A DNA stretch of 64,000 nucleotides from Biscogniauxia marginata (taxonomy: Eukaryota > Ascomycota > Sordariomycetes > Xylariales > Xylariaceae): assembly GCA_022695795.1 (NCBI GenBank), contig MU404057.1, forward strand, positions 310,001 to 374,000, written 5' to 3'. Every line of letters starts with the position of its first letter. Within the stretch, counting starts at the first letter, position 1. The notes beneath the pieces were generated by a model, which saw nothing but the letters and a program-made list of their open reading frames with translations, ran no database searches and was not told the DNA's origin. The position numbers and the translations under genes were made by a program. Of this stretch, positions 11,854 to 22,814 are shown one piece after another.

Positions 11854-14392
11854 ATGAATTCTTTGAATTCTCGCTTCAAGGGCTTAGGATTAGGTAAACG
11901 CAAATCCACCGCCAGCATCCCCTCGTCAGATCATCCGCCCGCCAGCTCGACCCCTCCACCGCAAATAACGCAGCATCCGCAGCAGCAGCAACAGCAGCAG
12001 CAGCAGCAGCACCCGCAGCAACACCCGCACCCGCACCAGCAGCACCAGGTCCAGCTCCAGCACCAGCACCAGCACCAGCAGCAGTATCCAGGCCCTGCCC
12101 AACCAGGCCCCGGTCCCGCCCCCTCCATCACGTCCAACTCGTCCCAGGCGAGCCTCCCGATAATGAACCATCCAGGCACTGGACCTCGTCCTCCGAGTTA
12201 TTCTGCAAACTTCCAACAACCACCAGTCGGCCGCACCAGTCCCCTGACCCAAGGTCCAGCACGCACACCGCCTTCGCAAATGGTCGGCGGCCCTCCTCCC
12301 ATCAACACCGGCGCTCCAGTCTCTGGCTATCCTCCCCAAATGCACATGCAACCTGGCACGCAACCTCCCCCGGGAGTGCCTGGCGGTCCTCCTGGCTATG
12401 CCACCGGCTACCCGCCGCCTGCTCCCGTTCCCCAGCCCAACAATGCCGTTGGATACGGACGTCCCGCTGCCGAGGTCGAGGGCAATAGCCGGAGCAAGGC
12501 CCAGTTGATTGTCGGAATTGATTTTGTAAGCTAGCGGGCTGCCTACCCTTGTGCCTTCGCGCCCGAAGCCGAAGCAGTGGACTAACTCCTCGTGACACGC
12601 AGGGCACAACCTTCTCCGGTGTCGCATTCGCCTTTGCTACTAACAACGAGGCCAAGGAAGACATCATTACAGAGTGGCCCGGTGCGGGCTCGTATACAAA
12701 ACAAAAGGTGAGATTGCGACAGCATCTGGCGTGGTAGCTGACTAGAAGGCTGACTCGGGTCAAGATTCCCACCGTGCTCTACTACGATCAATACCAGAAA
12801 GTCGTCGGATGGGGCCCAGATATCGCCGACGCGTTGGCGCCGACCGGATACCCCAAGCCTGGTGTTCAGAAAGTCGAATGGTTTAAGTTGCAGCTCATGC
12901 TGTCGGGTAACACGTATATCGACCCCATCAACCTGCCCCCTCTACCTCCCGGAAAGTCCGAGATCGACGTGGCCGCGGATTATCTGTTCAAGCTGAGACA
13001 AGCTATGCGAGCTGCGCTTCAGAAGACTCTGGGTGAGGTGTTCAACCGAGAAGAACGTAACATTCGCTACTACCTGACCGTGCCGGCTATCTGGAACGAT
13101 GCGGGCAAGGCTGCCACTCGAGCGGCCGCTATCCAGGCTGGCTTCCTCCGAGACGAGAACGACAACCGGTTGACGCTCGTGAGCGAGCCCGAGGCGGCGT
13201 CGCTTTTCTGCGCCAAGACAGGTCTGCTTAATCTGAAGGTCCACGATGCCATCCTCATCGTCGACTGTGGCGGTGGTACTGTAGACCTGATCGCTTACGA
13301 GGTGGAGGACGAGAACCCGTTCACCGTTGCTGAATGCACGGCGGGTTCTGGCGATTCATGTGGTTCGACTGCGCTTAACCGGAACTTCAGCAACATTCTA
13401 CGAACCAAGATCCGGAAGATGAAGTTGCCTGATGGATCCAAGACGGCTGGTCGTGTGTATGCCAAGTGCATCATGGATTTCGAAAACAGAATTAAGGCCG
13501 ACTTCCGAAACAATGGCCAGAAGTGGGCTGTGGATGTCGGTATCGAGGCCGAGTTCCCCGAGGCTGGCATTGAAGAGGGTTATATGACTTTCACGAATGA
13601 GGAGATTCTGCAGTGCTTTGAGCCTGTCGTCAACCGCATATTGGAGCTCGTCCGCAACCAGATAATTGCTATTCAGGCCCAGAACCGGACGTTACAGAAT
13701 ATTCTGGTCGTCGGTGGCTTTGGTGCTTCGGAATACCTCTTCCAGCAGATCAAGCTCCATGTTCCTCCCCAGTTCCAGGCCAAGGTCGTACGTCCCATGG
13801 ACTCGGTAGCCGCCATTGTCAAGGGCGCTGTTACGGCAGGTATTACAGAAAGAGTTATCACGCACCGTGTCGCCCGTCGTCATTACCTGATGGCCACACT
13901 ACAGCCCTTCAAGGAGGGTTACCACCCAGAGGCATACCGTGTACCCTCGCTGGACGGCAAGGACCGGTGCAAGTTCACTCGGCAGATATTCGTGCAGAAG
14001 GGGCAAAAAGTCAAGATCGGCGAACCGGTCAAGGTCTCTTTCTTTAGACAAGTGGCTCCCGGCGCGACGCTTATGTACGAAGATATTCTTTACGCCTGTG
14101 ACGAAGACGTATGCCCCGAATATACTAAAGATCCTCGTAAGTGACTTAGCCAGCGTTGCAGCCGAGAATTTGATAGGCTAACAATAATATAGGCATAAAG
14201 GAAGTGGTCACCCTCACCTCGGACCTATCGCGAAAGAACCTAGAGAAAGACTTCGAGCGTATGGATACACCACAAGGCACGTTTTACCGAGTCTATTTCG
14301 ACATCTACCTGACGCTGGACGGATCAGAATTCAGTGCTGAGCTGGTCTGCCAAGGCGAGGTTATGGGCCGTTGCAGGTCTAGATTCAGGTAG
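11854..14392 (+). CDS. HSPA12-type Hsp70-like ATPase with Gln/His/Pro-rich N-terminus
   Basis: Hsp70/actin-fold nucleotide-binding protein of the divergent class related to animal HSPA12, which lacks a canonical Hsp70 substrate domain; its fungal function is not established. Exons 11854-12525, 12603-12707, 12765-14136 and 14193-14392 give 782 residues. The start MNSLNSRFKGLGLGKRK is the first plausible ATG. Residues about 35-215 are low complexity: a Gln run, Gln/His stretch, then Pro/Gly-rich. Phosphate-1 motif IGIDFGTTFSGVAF spans the first intron (near residue 220); phosphate-2 ILIVDCGGGTVDLIAYEV and adenosine motif NILVVGGFGASEY follow in the third exon. All three exon joins keep frame. 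The poly-Gln tract is encoded by near-pure CAG repeats (about 11980-12060), so its length may vary between strains. Confidence 0.9.
11978..12084 (+). repeat. CAG/CAC-rich microsatellite coding for Gln/His
   Basis: Trinucleotide-type run of CAG with CAA, CAC and CCG interruptions inside the first exon of the Hsp70-like gene. It codes a Gln run followed by a mixed Gln/His/Pro segment. The minus-strand reading as poly-Cys/Leu is a shadow. Confidence 0.85.
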
Positions 14393-16037
14393 ACGGACTA
14401 GAAAGAAAATAGGGCAATACATAGCATTGGCGATTGATTTATTCTTGCTTTCTAACCTTTTTTCCGTACTAAGTTTTGTTTGATACTGATACCTCGGAAA
14501 CCCCAAAAACAGAGCAAGCAAGAAATATTTGGACTACTACTGGCGAAAGGAAAGGGGGGTCGGGAGCTCTTTCGTAGCAAGCTGGTCAATTGGCAAATCC
14601 CTCCAGGAGAAACGCAGGGGTTTTTGATCTTTTTGTTCCTCTCCTTTTTAACTTCATGTCGGGGAGGGTACTAGTTGGCGGGGAAGGTTGTAATTTGGCG
14701 ACGAAAGCAACGCTACATACTGTCTATTTGTCTACGCGATGGGTAGATGGATGACTGACGATGAAAAGGGGGAACGACCCCCTCGATTCCATGACATCTT
14801 GGTTGCCCGTACCGGCAAGGGTTTATACAATTCAGTTAAACTTCACTCGAACCTGCTTTGCTCTCTTTCTGCTGACCTTGGCGACATATTACTGTTGTAG
14901 TTTCGGGACTGCTTACCTAGCATAGTAGATTATAGTTCAGTTGAATCTTGGTTGATACATATATATTTATATATACCTGGTATATATCTGGAATAGGTAC
15001 TTTGTCTCTAATGGTACCGACCTAACGGTAGGAGGTAGGATTAGTAATAAACGTCTCGCAATAGCTGCTCTCGTGTTGTACCTGAGCTAAGGTAAGGCCC
15101 AGGCGAACTCTGAATCAAAGCCCTATGCATGCATATATGTAAGAGCGCTTGGGCCATCTCGATTTTGATCCATATCGTCGGTTGGCGGCAAGCACTACCC
15201 CGAAGAAAGGCAGGGCAGGAAAGAGGTCGACAGCCCGGTCGTGCCTGTGCCATCGTTCATTCCTTCCACTAAAGTAGTGGCGCCACGATGTCATCCACAA
15301 TCAGACCAATCGGTCTAATTCTACGGGAGCAACAGCTTCGGGTTCCCTCTGAGATGGCTTCAACACCGAGCTCGTCTTCTGCCGACGTTCCTTTTGATCA
15401 CCTGTATCCCTCTATCTGTCCCTCCTACACACACCGTTTGCATTCTTTCTAGTCTAGGATATCTCCAGTCTTCTCCAGTATTTTATCTTCTACACCAGAT
15501 TCAGATCTCGCTCCTCTCATCCTTGCGCCGCTCCTGTCCCTGTTTCGATCAGCGTCCTCGCAATATCAGACACAAGACAAGGATTATCGACAAGTGGGAC
15601 CTTGATCGACCACGGCGATCTTAGCCTCGATTGTGCCCTGTTATTCGTCCATATTGGCATATCCCATCTCCCGTTCATACGTCACTGGCTGTGAACCCGG
15701 GTTTCTGGACGTCCAACGGTTCCCGGCTGTATCTGGGTTATTCGAGGGTTGTTTCTCGGCCCTTTTGAAACGTGGAGACCCCATTCGCCCATTCAATCTT
15801 TATTTATACCAGTATACCGCCGTCGAGACTCGCGCCGATGTCGTTGTTGACTTAGTCAAGGCCTCTATAATCCTCTTCTCTATTACTTGCCGGATAATGC
15901 TTTGGTTGCACTCGCTCGCGATTATACACCAGCCATTACCCGATACCTCAAACCGGTCATATCGGCGCACATAGACTTGTTGCCAATAACGCAAATTAGA
16001 CAACTTAGTCCTGCGCGGAACAACATCATAGGTTATA
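14393..16037. other. Intergenic: 3' end of Hsp70-like gene and promoter of thaumatin-like gene
   Basis: No supported gene. The stretch near 14955-14995 is AT-rich with several TATATAT runs. From about 15360 the plus strand becomes pyrimidine-rich and probably holds the promoter and leader of the downstream thaumatin-like gene. Open frames within 15394-15974 lack any domain and carry no plausible continuation into the gene. Confidence 0.5.
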
Positions 16038-17352
16038 ATGCACCGACGGTCGAAATACCAAGACCGTCGACGCAGTTCGACGAGGAAGAAACAGACACTC
16101 GGCGCAGCTCTCTTACTATCATCCCTGCCACCAAAGGCGGCTGCTGCCGTGTACCCAAGCAACCACAAACTGTACAAGTTCGACTATCTCTCCTCCAATC
16201 CAAACCTTCAGGGTATAACCCGCCCGCTGACCAAGCGCGACAATCCGATCCCGCTCATCATCACCAACAACTGCCAGGACACGCTATGGCCTGGTATTAG
16301 TACCCAGCATGGTGATCCTCCTGAGATCAATGGTTTTGAACTTGACCCGGGCGAGTCCAGAAACATGTCTGTTGGTCCGACGTGGCAGGGAAGAGTCTGG
16401 GGTCGCACGAATTGCACTACCAGTGGTGATACTGCTACCTGTAAGACAGGCGACTGCTTCGGCAAGTTGAACTGCGAATACGGCGTAAGCCGCCATCTCT
16501 TGTTGTAAGGCTTGTGCCCCTTGCTGACTGGTACCGCAGGGAGCCGTACCCGTGACCCTCGCTGAATTTAATCTCGCCGGTGGTGTGACTGGCAGACAAA
16601 GCTTCTACGACATTTCACTTGTCGATGGCTACAATCTGCCTATCGGTCTTGTCTACATACCAGCAGAAAACACGTCGTATATCCCACCTAACCTCGTCAA
16701 TGCGGCATGCATCGGGACAGCGGGATATCTGAGTACGTCAAGTGTTATCGGCATAACGTACACCAACTCGACGTTCCCTATGCCTTACGAACAACACGAG
16801 ACCAATCACGACCTGACTGACTGGTGTCCCTGGGATCTCCAAGCCTTCCCGCCCGAGAAGCCGGGAGACGGCGTATACCCCTACCCAGACGACAATATCC
16901 AGCGACCCATATTCGACCCGTGCAAGAGCGCCTGTGCCGCCAGTAACTCCCCCGAGGATTGCTGTACTAGGGAATACAACGATCCGACCGTCTGCGGCCC
17001 CAGCCTATACTCGCGGCAGGCCAAGGCTATGTGCCCGGACGCGTACAGCTACGCGTTCGACGACCAGACGTCTACGTTTATCATCCCCAACGGCGGCGGG
17101 TGGGAGGTCGTGTTCTGCCCCGAGGGCCGGAGCACCAACATCCTAGCGACCTTCTCTCAGGAGCTGCACGAGATCGCCGAGAGCGGCAACGTCACCCCCG
17201 AGATAGTGCTCAAGGCTATGGACGTGAGCTATATTGAGGCCAAACACAGCACTGTGGCGGCAGCAGCGGGTCTCGGCGGCGCCCCGCCTATATGGGCGAT
17301 GGGGCTTGTTTTCGCGCTCGTGGCTGGTAGTACGTTGCTGTTTTCCAGCTGA
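16038..17352 (+). CDS. Thaumatin-like protein, secreted, likely GPI-anchored
   Basis: Member of the thaumatin-like/PR5 family (GH64-related fold), Cys-rich proteins acting outside the cell, some of which bind or hydrolyse beta-glucans. Exons 16038-16484 and 16540-17352 (intron 55 nt) give 419 residues. The ATG at 16038 yields a basic N-region then a hydrophobic TLGAALLLSSLPPKAAAAV segment, read as a signal peptide or anchor. The family signature CKTGDCFGKLNCEYG falls exactly at the intron, and the acidic-cleft segment FYDISLVDGYNLPI follows. The C-terminal half has the expected Cys-rich loop with CCTREY and NPxVCGPS-like wording. The tail ends in a small-residue linker and a hydrophobic segment (IWAMGLVFALVAGSTLLF), typical of GPI addition. 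The long basic leader before the signal core is a little unusual, so the start is less certain than the rest. Confidence 0.9.
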
Positions 17353-17802
17353 AGGGCTTTACAGTCGTCGGGAGCGGGGTGTGGTGATGTTTTACGAAGG
17401 CAATGAAGAATGCGAGTTATGGCTTGGGGGCGGCTATGACCATTGTTTTTTTTTGTTTTCTCTCATAATGGGGGCTTCTTTTGGGGGAGGGGGTTCTTAT
17501 CAGTTTTACAACCGCTTTTATGATAAAACGACGGAATGCAGTATATATGACTGACTGGAATACGAAGGACGTTTTCTTTGGAAGGGGGGGTTTCTTTTTT
17601 CTTTTTTTTCCTTTTCCCCCTTAAATACACGTGTTCTGCGGCCGGACTGCAGGTTATACGGGAAGACAAGAAGACAAGGAGGCAGGGGTTTTTAAGGGCT
17701 GAAATTCGCATGGGATGAAGGAGAAAGAGAGGGGAGGGGAGGGGAGAGAATACATCGCTTTGTACTACCTATTAGAAAGACATGAGGGCCAAGAGACCTA
17801 GA

Positions 17803-17826
17803 ATACGATACGATACGATACGATAC
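17803..17826 (+). repeat. ATACG pentamer tandem repeat, about 4.8 copies
   Basis: Perfect ATACG unit repeated head to tail in the intergenic region downstream of the thaumatin-like gene. Simple microsatellite with no coding role. Confidence 0.9.
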
Positions 17827-18059
17827 CCCTGAAGTTATAGAGTTAAGGTCTTTATGCGATGAGAGTTGTTGAATTTTGAAAATATGACGTACGGAATTAT
17901 ATGCGGATTAGGTGGTTTAAGCGGGTTGAAGTTGTGAGGGGTTAGTAGGGGTGAGTGGCTGGCTTCCATATACGTTGTTCAGGTAGAGAACTAGTAACAT
18001 ACCTAGGTACCTAGGTTATGGGTTGTTGGGTTATAAGACTCGGTAAGGTGCGGTTATTT

Positions 18060-18079
18060 AAAAAAAAAAAAAAAAAAAA
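18060..18079 (+). repeat. Poly-A run of 20
   Basis: Uninterrupted adenines in an AT-rich intergenic stretch. It may be a transcript-end artefact or an old retro-insertion tail, but no element precedes it that would support that. Confidence 0.8.
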
Positions 18080-18628
18080 GGGTTTCCCGTTTCCATTCAA
18101 AAATTAAATTTTTTCTAGTGCTAGTAGGCTGGCTACTTAAATTAAGAAGAAAAGCCAGTGTGTTTGGAATGTACCTAGGTACCTAGGTACTAGCTAATTC
18201 TGACCCTGTTCGGTTCATGGTCTTGGGTGGTGTGTTTATAGTTAAGTCTGCTTTGCTGAATGTGGTCGTTATAGCTACCTAATATAGGTAGTTAGGATGT
18301 AGATATTGATTCTCGGTTTATTTAAAAAATTTTATTTTTTTTATTTTTTTTGCTTTGTGTGAACTTGATTCTGTACTAATAATTACATTTACAAGGTCAA
18401 TATTGGGGTTTGATAGGTATATTTGGGCTATTAGTTCCTTCGGGCTTATGGCCTATGCTACTAGTTTAACTTAGGGGCGGGATGTACCGTTATTGCAGGG
18501 TCAGCGAGAGGCTTTTTGTGTTTATCTGTGTCTTGGAGTGGAGGAATACTCCTAAGTGATTATTAAGGGCTGTGGATTACCCTTTATTGGGGGAGGATGG
18601 ATGATATTGGATTATTGGATAGGGGCGA

Positions 18629-18643
18629 GGGGGGGGGGGGGGG
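18629..18643 (+). repeat. Poly-G run of 15
   Basis: Homopolymeric G tract flanked by further G-rich sequence (GGGGCGA before, GATGGGGG after). It could fold into a G-quadruplex and is also a site where assembly length errors are likely. Confidence 0.85.
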
Positions 18644-19529
18644 TTGATGGGGGATTACTGCCGGAAGATGTATACTCAGGAAAAGACTGTTGAAGATGTC
18701 CTCGGTTTTATATGAGTAGGTATAGGATACAAGTGAGAGATAAAGAATGAGGTGGAGGGGAGATACAAAGGGGATGGGATATATCGAAGCACGGCTTAGG
18801 TATTTGGAAGATGGGTTTGAATATTATAACTTCTTGTCAACGGGAGTGTGTAGGTTTGAGAAGAAAATATTGTTATACCCTTCCTCTCCTCTTTCTCTTA
18901 TAACCTTCAGTGAACCTGTAGCATGTTCTTGGATGAGCGTTAACTTGCAGGCATGTGGAGCCAGGATAGGTAGACGCGGTTCATAATTCTGGTCCAGGGA
19001 GATATTATCTTTCGAAATAATCACCACGCCTTATTTTCTAGCTCCCATCCTCCGTCGAGTTTGTACGGAGTAGCCGTGACGATGTAGAGCTGGCTAGCTA
19101 GCCGTTCTGGCAGGATGAAGAGGGTGTTCGTCCTGGAGAACCCACGACACGAGATAGCCAACTCCTTGAAAAACAACAGTGTTGTTTTTAGACAGAGGAG
19201 AAATTCTGGAGAAGGGTTGATTCCCGGCCGGTTGTATGTATAATAAAGGAATAAAACAAAGAGTCTTGCGTATTAGCATCCACACAGCTCAACAAGGACA
19301 CTGTCGTTATGTCTGACGACAGTATTGCTCGATAGTAAACACCGATATTGTTTCGAAATTATATATTCCGACCGTTGGATAATGGCATAGGTGACCATAT
19401 TATATAAGAGGAGGAGGAGGTAGCCCGTCTACTACAAGCTTACCCCATCCCATCCACACTCGACCGGAATCCGTAAACCAGCCAAGACGAACTATCCACG
19501 AGATCAACATCTATTAACACACCGGCATC

Positions 19530-21692
19530 ATGCAGCAAGGCGGGGACGAGGATTCTATATCATTCCTCCTAAACGCGTTAAATAGCCAAAATAGCCAAAG
19601 TGGCAATGGGCAACCACCACAGCAACCGCCGCCGCCACAACCGCCGCTACCATCGCCAGAATGGCAAGGCTGGGATGCCCTCCTTACCAGGATTAACTGG
19701 AAGGACAACTCCTGGCGCCAATTTAATTTCCTGGACCAGATTCCTTGGTCGCAGCTGAAGCGAGACACGGTCAACTACCTCGCGCAGCAATGGGAGCAGT
19801 TCGACAAGGCGCACCCAGAGGTGGCGTCGGGCGGGCAGCTCAACCCGGCGACCGTGGAGCAGCTCCGCCGGTTCTCCGCCCGGGGCAGCACCCCTGCCCA
19901 GCAGGCCGTGCAGACGCGGGCGGTAATGGAATTCTTCACCCCGGACGCGGGGACGCAGGCCAACGCGGCGGACATGTCGGAGGACTACGGCCAGCCGAAA
20001 GGATGGGGGGAGGGGGGGGATGGCGTGCAAGGGGGAGACGGCCTCCCCGACGCCTTCTACACCGTCGGCTACGAGATCGAGTTCCTCGTCGCCGCCGCCG
20101 CCGTCGGGCAGGATCCGCTCCCGGACGACGGCCGCTGGCTGGACGCGGGTCTGGCCGGCGTCCCGCCGGACTCGATCAAGTTCCAGGACAGGGTCAAGCG
20201 GGCCCTGGCTAACGAGCTCAACGCGCACGCCGAAGTCATCTGCACGATCAAGAACGAGGACGAGGGCGGCCCGAAGCACGACAAGGAGATGGGGGACCTC
20301 CACAGGATGGCGGAGGGCGGGGTCCCGAAAGCGTCCGGCCCGGTCGCGGACCAGGCCGCCGTCGACAACGTGACCCAGCTGGCGTTCGAGCACGCGCTGA
20401 CCTACTTCTTCCACGCGGGCAACAACGTGCGCCTGCACCAGGCCACCAACGCCGACATCAGACGCTTCGTGGACCTGGCGTCCAAGACGCCGGCCGCGAC
20501 CGCGCTCGCGGCGGGCGACCAGGCCCAGCTGTGCCGGCAGCTGCGCCGGCGCCTACGCATCGCCGCCTACCTGTCCCAGAGCGACCCGGCCGCGACCCAG
20601 CTCCCGGGCATGAAGCACCGGTACCGATCGTGGTCGGTATCGCGGCTCCGCGGCGTGCGTCCCAGCGCCGCGCAGACGGCGTACTACGCCAACGCGCCGG
20701 ACGCGGCGGCGGCGCCCCCCGTCGAGAGCTACAAGTGGCTGGCGGCGAAGGTGTCGTCGCCGGTGATGAGCGTGGCGAACCTGACGCCGGGGCACGAGGC
20801 GCTGGGGCGCGTGTGCCACGTGCTCCGCGACCGGTTCCGGATCCACCGGGACCTTCCCGGGGCGCTGCCGCTGAGCACGCAGGTGGTCGTGTCGCACTCG
20901 CACGGGCTGACGCTTCTCGAGCTCAAGAAGCTCGCCACGCTCGTCCGGCTGCTCGAGGAGGACCTGCGGCGCCTGCACCGGCGCGAGCGCACCGAGCCGA
21001 CCGCCTGGCGCGCCTGCGCCTCCGTCGCCACCTGGTCCAGCCTCGGCGGCGCGAGCTTCGACGACGCCGCGCGCCTGCGCCGCGACCCGGCGGCCCCGGC
21101 CTGGCGCGTGCTCCCGCGCCCCGCCCGCCCGACCCGCGACTACCTCACCGCGCTCATGGAGCGCCACGTCCCGGCCGCGGACCTGTTCTCGCGCGGGACG
21201 GTCGCGGACGAGGTGTACTACCGCGCGATATGGCTGTACACGAGCGTGGACCAGCTGAGCCGGGCGGTGCTGCCGAACCGGCCGGGCGTGCAGCTCGGGG
21301 TGATGGTGAAGTGCGCGGGCAAGGGGCGGCGGACGGCGGCGGACCGGACGGCGGCCGACGACGCGCGCGACCCGCTGCCCTTCGTCGAGGTGGACAAGCA
21401 GCGCGGCGTCGTCGAGTTCCGCTACATGCAGGCGTCGCTCAACCCGCAGCACATGTACAACTGGGCGGCCGTCTGCGCGCACCTCGTCTCCATGGCCAAG
21501 GACACCGACGCCGCCCAGTTCCGCGAGAGGATCGGGAATATGATCCGCGGCGGGGGCGTCCTCGCTGGCCTCCGCGTGCCCGCTGACATTGTCCAGGCCT
21601 TCAAGGCTGGCGTGGAAAACAGCGGCACGGGCTACTTCAACCACCCTGACGCGCCCGTCGACTACCACAACCCCTTCTACGCGAAGCCGTAA
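19530..21692 (+). CDS. Amidoligase-like protein (Amidoligase_2-type), GC-rich single exon
   Basis: One uninterrupted frame of 720 residues. Residues 1-50 are Ser/Asn/Gln/Pro-rich; about 50-170 form a fungal-specific extension. From about 178 comes VGYEIEFLV, matching the E-x-E start of fungal amidoligases (glutamine-synthetase-like ATP-dependent ligases, PF12224), then SWSVSRL, SYKWLAAKVSSPVM, a central segment with SHSHGLTLLELKKLATL, and VVEFRYMQASLNP near 630-645, matching the usual VEFRxHxGTLDP block. The central family block normally reads with an HVHVG core; here it is VVVSHSHG, so a catalytic or metal residue may have moved or been lost. From about 19740 codon third positions are almost all G/C, unlike neighbouring genes. 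Substrate unknown. Fold assignment is from motif order only; alternative is an unrelated fungal hypothetical family. Confidence 0.72.
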   Translation: MQQGGDEDSISFLLNALNSQNSQSGNGQPPQQPPPPQPPLPSPEWQGWDALLTRINWKDNSWRQFNFLDQIPWSQLKRDTVNYLAQQWEQFDKAHPEVASGGQLNPATVEQLRRFSARGSTPAQQAVQTRAVMEFFTPDAGTQANAADMSEDYGQPKGWGEGGDGVQGGDGLPDAFYTVGYEIEFLVAAAAVGQDPLPDDGRWLDAGLAGVPPDSIKFQDRVKRALANELNAHAEVICTIKNEDEGGPKHDKEMGDLHRMAEGGVPKASGPVADQAAVDNVTQLAFEHALTYFFHAGNNVRLHQATNADIRRFVDLASKTPAATALAAGDQAQLCRQLRRRLRIAAYLSQSDPAATQLPGMKHRYRSWSVSRLRGVRPSAAQTAYYANAPDAAAAPPVESYKWLAAKVSSPVMSVANLTPGHEALGRVCHVLRDRFRIHRDLPGALPLSTQVVVSHSHGLTLLELKKLATLVRLLEEDLRRLHRRERTEPTAWRACASVATWSSLGGASFDDAARLRRDPAAPAWRVLPRPARPTRDYLTALMERHVPAADLFSRGTVADEVYYRAIWLYTSVDQLSRAVLPNRPGVQLGVMVKCAGKGRRTAADRTAADDARDPLPFVEVDKQRGVVEFRYMQASLNPQHMYNWAAVCAHLVSMAKDTDAAQFRERIGNMIRGGGVLAGLRVPADIVQAFKAGVENSGTGYFNHPDAPVDYHNPFYAKP

Positions 21693-22814
21693 GAAGAACA
21701 GCAGGTAAGTTAGTAAGAGAAACAAGCAGTAAGTAATTAGTAGGGCCGGGCCGGCAGGTGAGTTTTTTTCTGTTTTCTTTGCTAATTGTTTCCTTTTGGA
21801 TGGGGGATTGCGAAAGCAGACGGGGGAGAGAATCAGAGAGGTGAGTACTGTTGATCTTATGCGAGAGATATTCGATTTTTCATGTGATAGTGTGAGCTTA
21901 TCTTTTAGTGGTAAATTATTTCATAAATCTTTCCTAAGACAGACGCATCCCTTTAATTGAATTGTGCATGTAGGTGATAGAAATGATACCTACCAAGTAC
22001 CCTGTGAATGGCTTCTTAGTCGGACATTGGTGATTTTAACACTCGACAAGGTCCTGGTGACTTACTGTCAAGCTCGCAATGCCTCACTATCTTTCGCGTC
22101 AAGGCAAATCTAGTTGCCCAATGGGCAAGGAGTCCTATGTGTACACCACCTTTCTAATCAATATATTCTAGTATAATCGCCTTAGGAATGAGTACTGATG
22201 ATAGACTTGACATCACATAGAAGCACATACTGTAACGTTAGATCGTTCACAATGTTCTCATAATATGTAGATTGGGATCACACCTGTAGCCAGATATCAT
22301 CCCCTCGACGACGAGAGAATCGAAACCGTTTCATTCAAGTGGGAAAATAATGACCGTAGTAACTAGGGTCACAGTAGCGTAACGTAACTAACAAAGTAGT
22401 ATGAAGTGATCGGAATAAGAGACTGACGCGTCATTCTTAGTCTGTCGCGAGAGGAGCTTCTAACAACACTTCAATCCCACCAAGAATGTTCATCATTCCT
22501 TAAACCTTTAGAATCTTGCTTACTCTCCTGCCACGGAAGCGGAGCGAGCAGTAGTTGAGATGGCTGGCACATCGTTTGAGTGATAAATCTTGGAGCTGTA
22601 GGCCACACTGATGGGGAAAAACAGGCTGTGTGAGGCTGATGAACCTGATATATTTGCTTTGCCTGTGTGTGCATTAATCGGAACGGGCCGTCTGGTACAA
22701 CGACTTCCTGATAAGTCGGGGGCTAAAAATGGCCAAATCGACGGGCTCCTACGACTGCATTTCCCAATGCTCTTCCTCCCCCCCTCTCTCGAACAACTGT
22801 CTCAGATTCCCTCC
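21693..22814. other. Intergenic between convergent genes
   Basis: The 3' flanks of the amidoligase-like gene (plus) and the ankyrin gene (minus). Composition is moderately AT-rich. No open frame with recognisable content, no repeat and no RNA gene was seen. Confidence 0.55.

Larger units (their letters stand above)
17353..19529. other. Intergenic, low-complexity rich
   Basis: No supported gene over about 2.2 kb. It contains a pentamer ATACG run (17803-17826), an A20 run (18060-18079), a G15 run (18629-18643) and repeated TACCTAGGTACC palindromes near 18000 and 18172. AT content is high from about 17780 to 18720. The last 150 bases before 19530 contain a TATATAA-like element near 19400 and a C/A-rich leader, fitting the promoter of the downstream gene. 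Confidence 0.55.

Noticed and set aside
11926..12627. Minus-strand poly-Leu/poly-Cys frames opposite the Gln-rich repeat
   Set aside because: Direct antisense products of CAG repeats; the plus frame splices into a clear Hsp70-like protein.
15394..16300. Upstream frames considered as extra 5' exons of the thaumatin-like gene
   Set aside because: They read through in other frames, have no signal peptide, and no splice pair connects them better than the ATG at 16038.
19647..21725. Long minus- and plus-strand alternative frames (263, 390, 351 codons) across the amidoligase-like gene
   Set aside because: Arg/Ala/Gly/Pro-only composition typical of shadow frames in very GC-rich coding DNA; stop codons are simply rare there.
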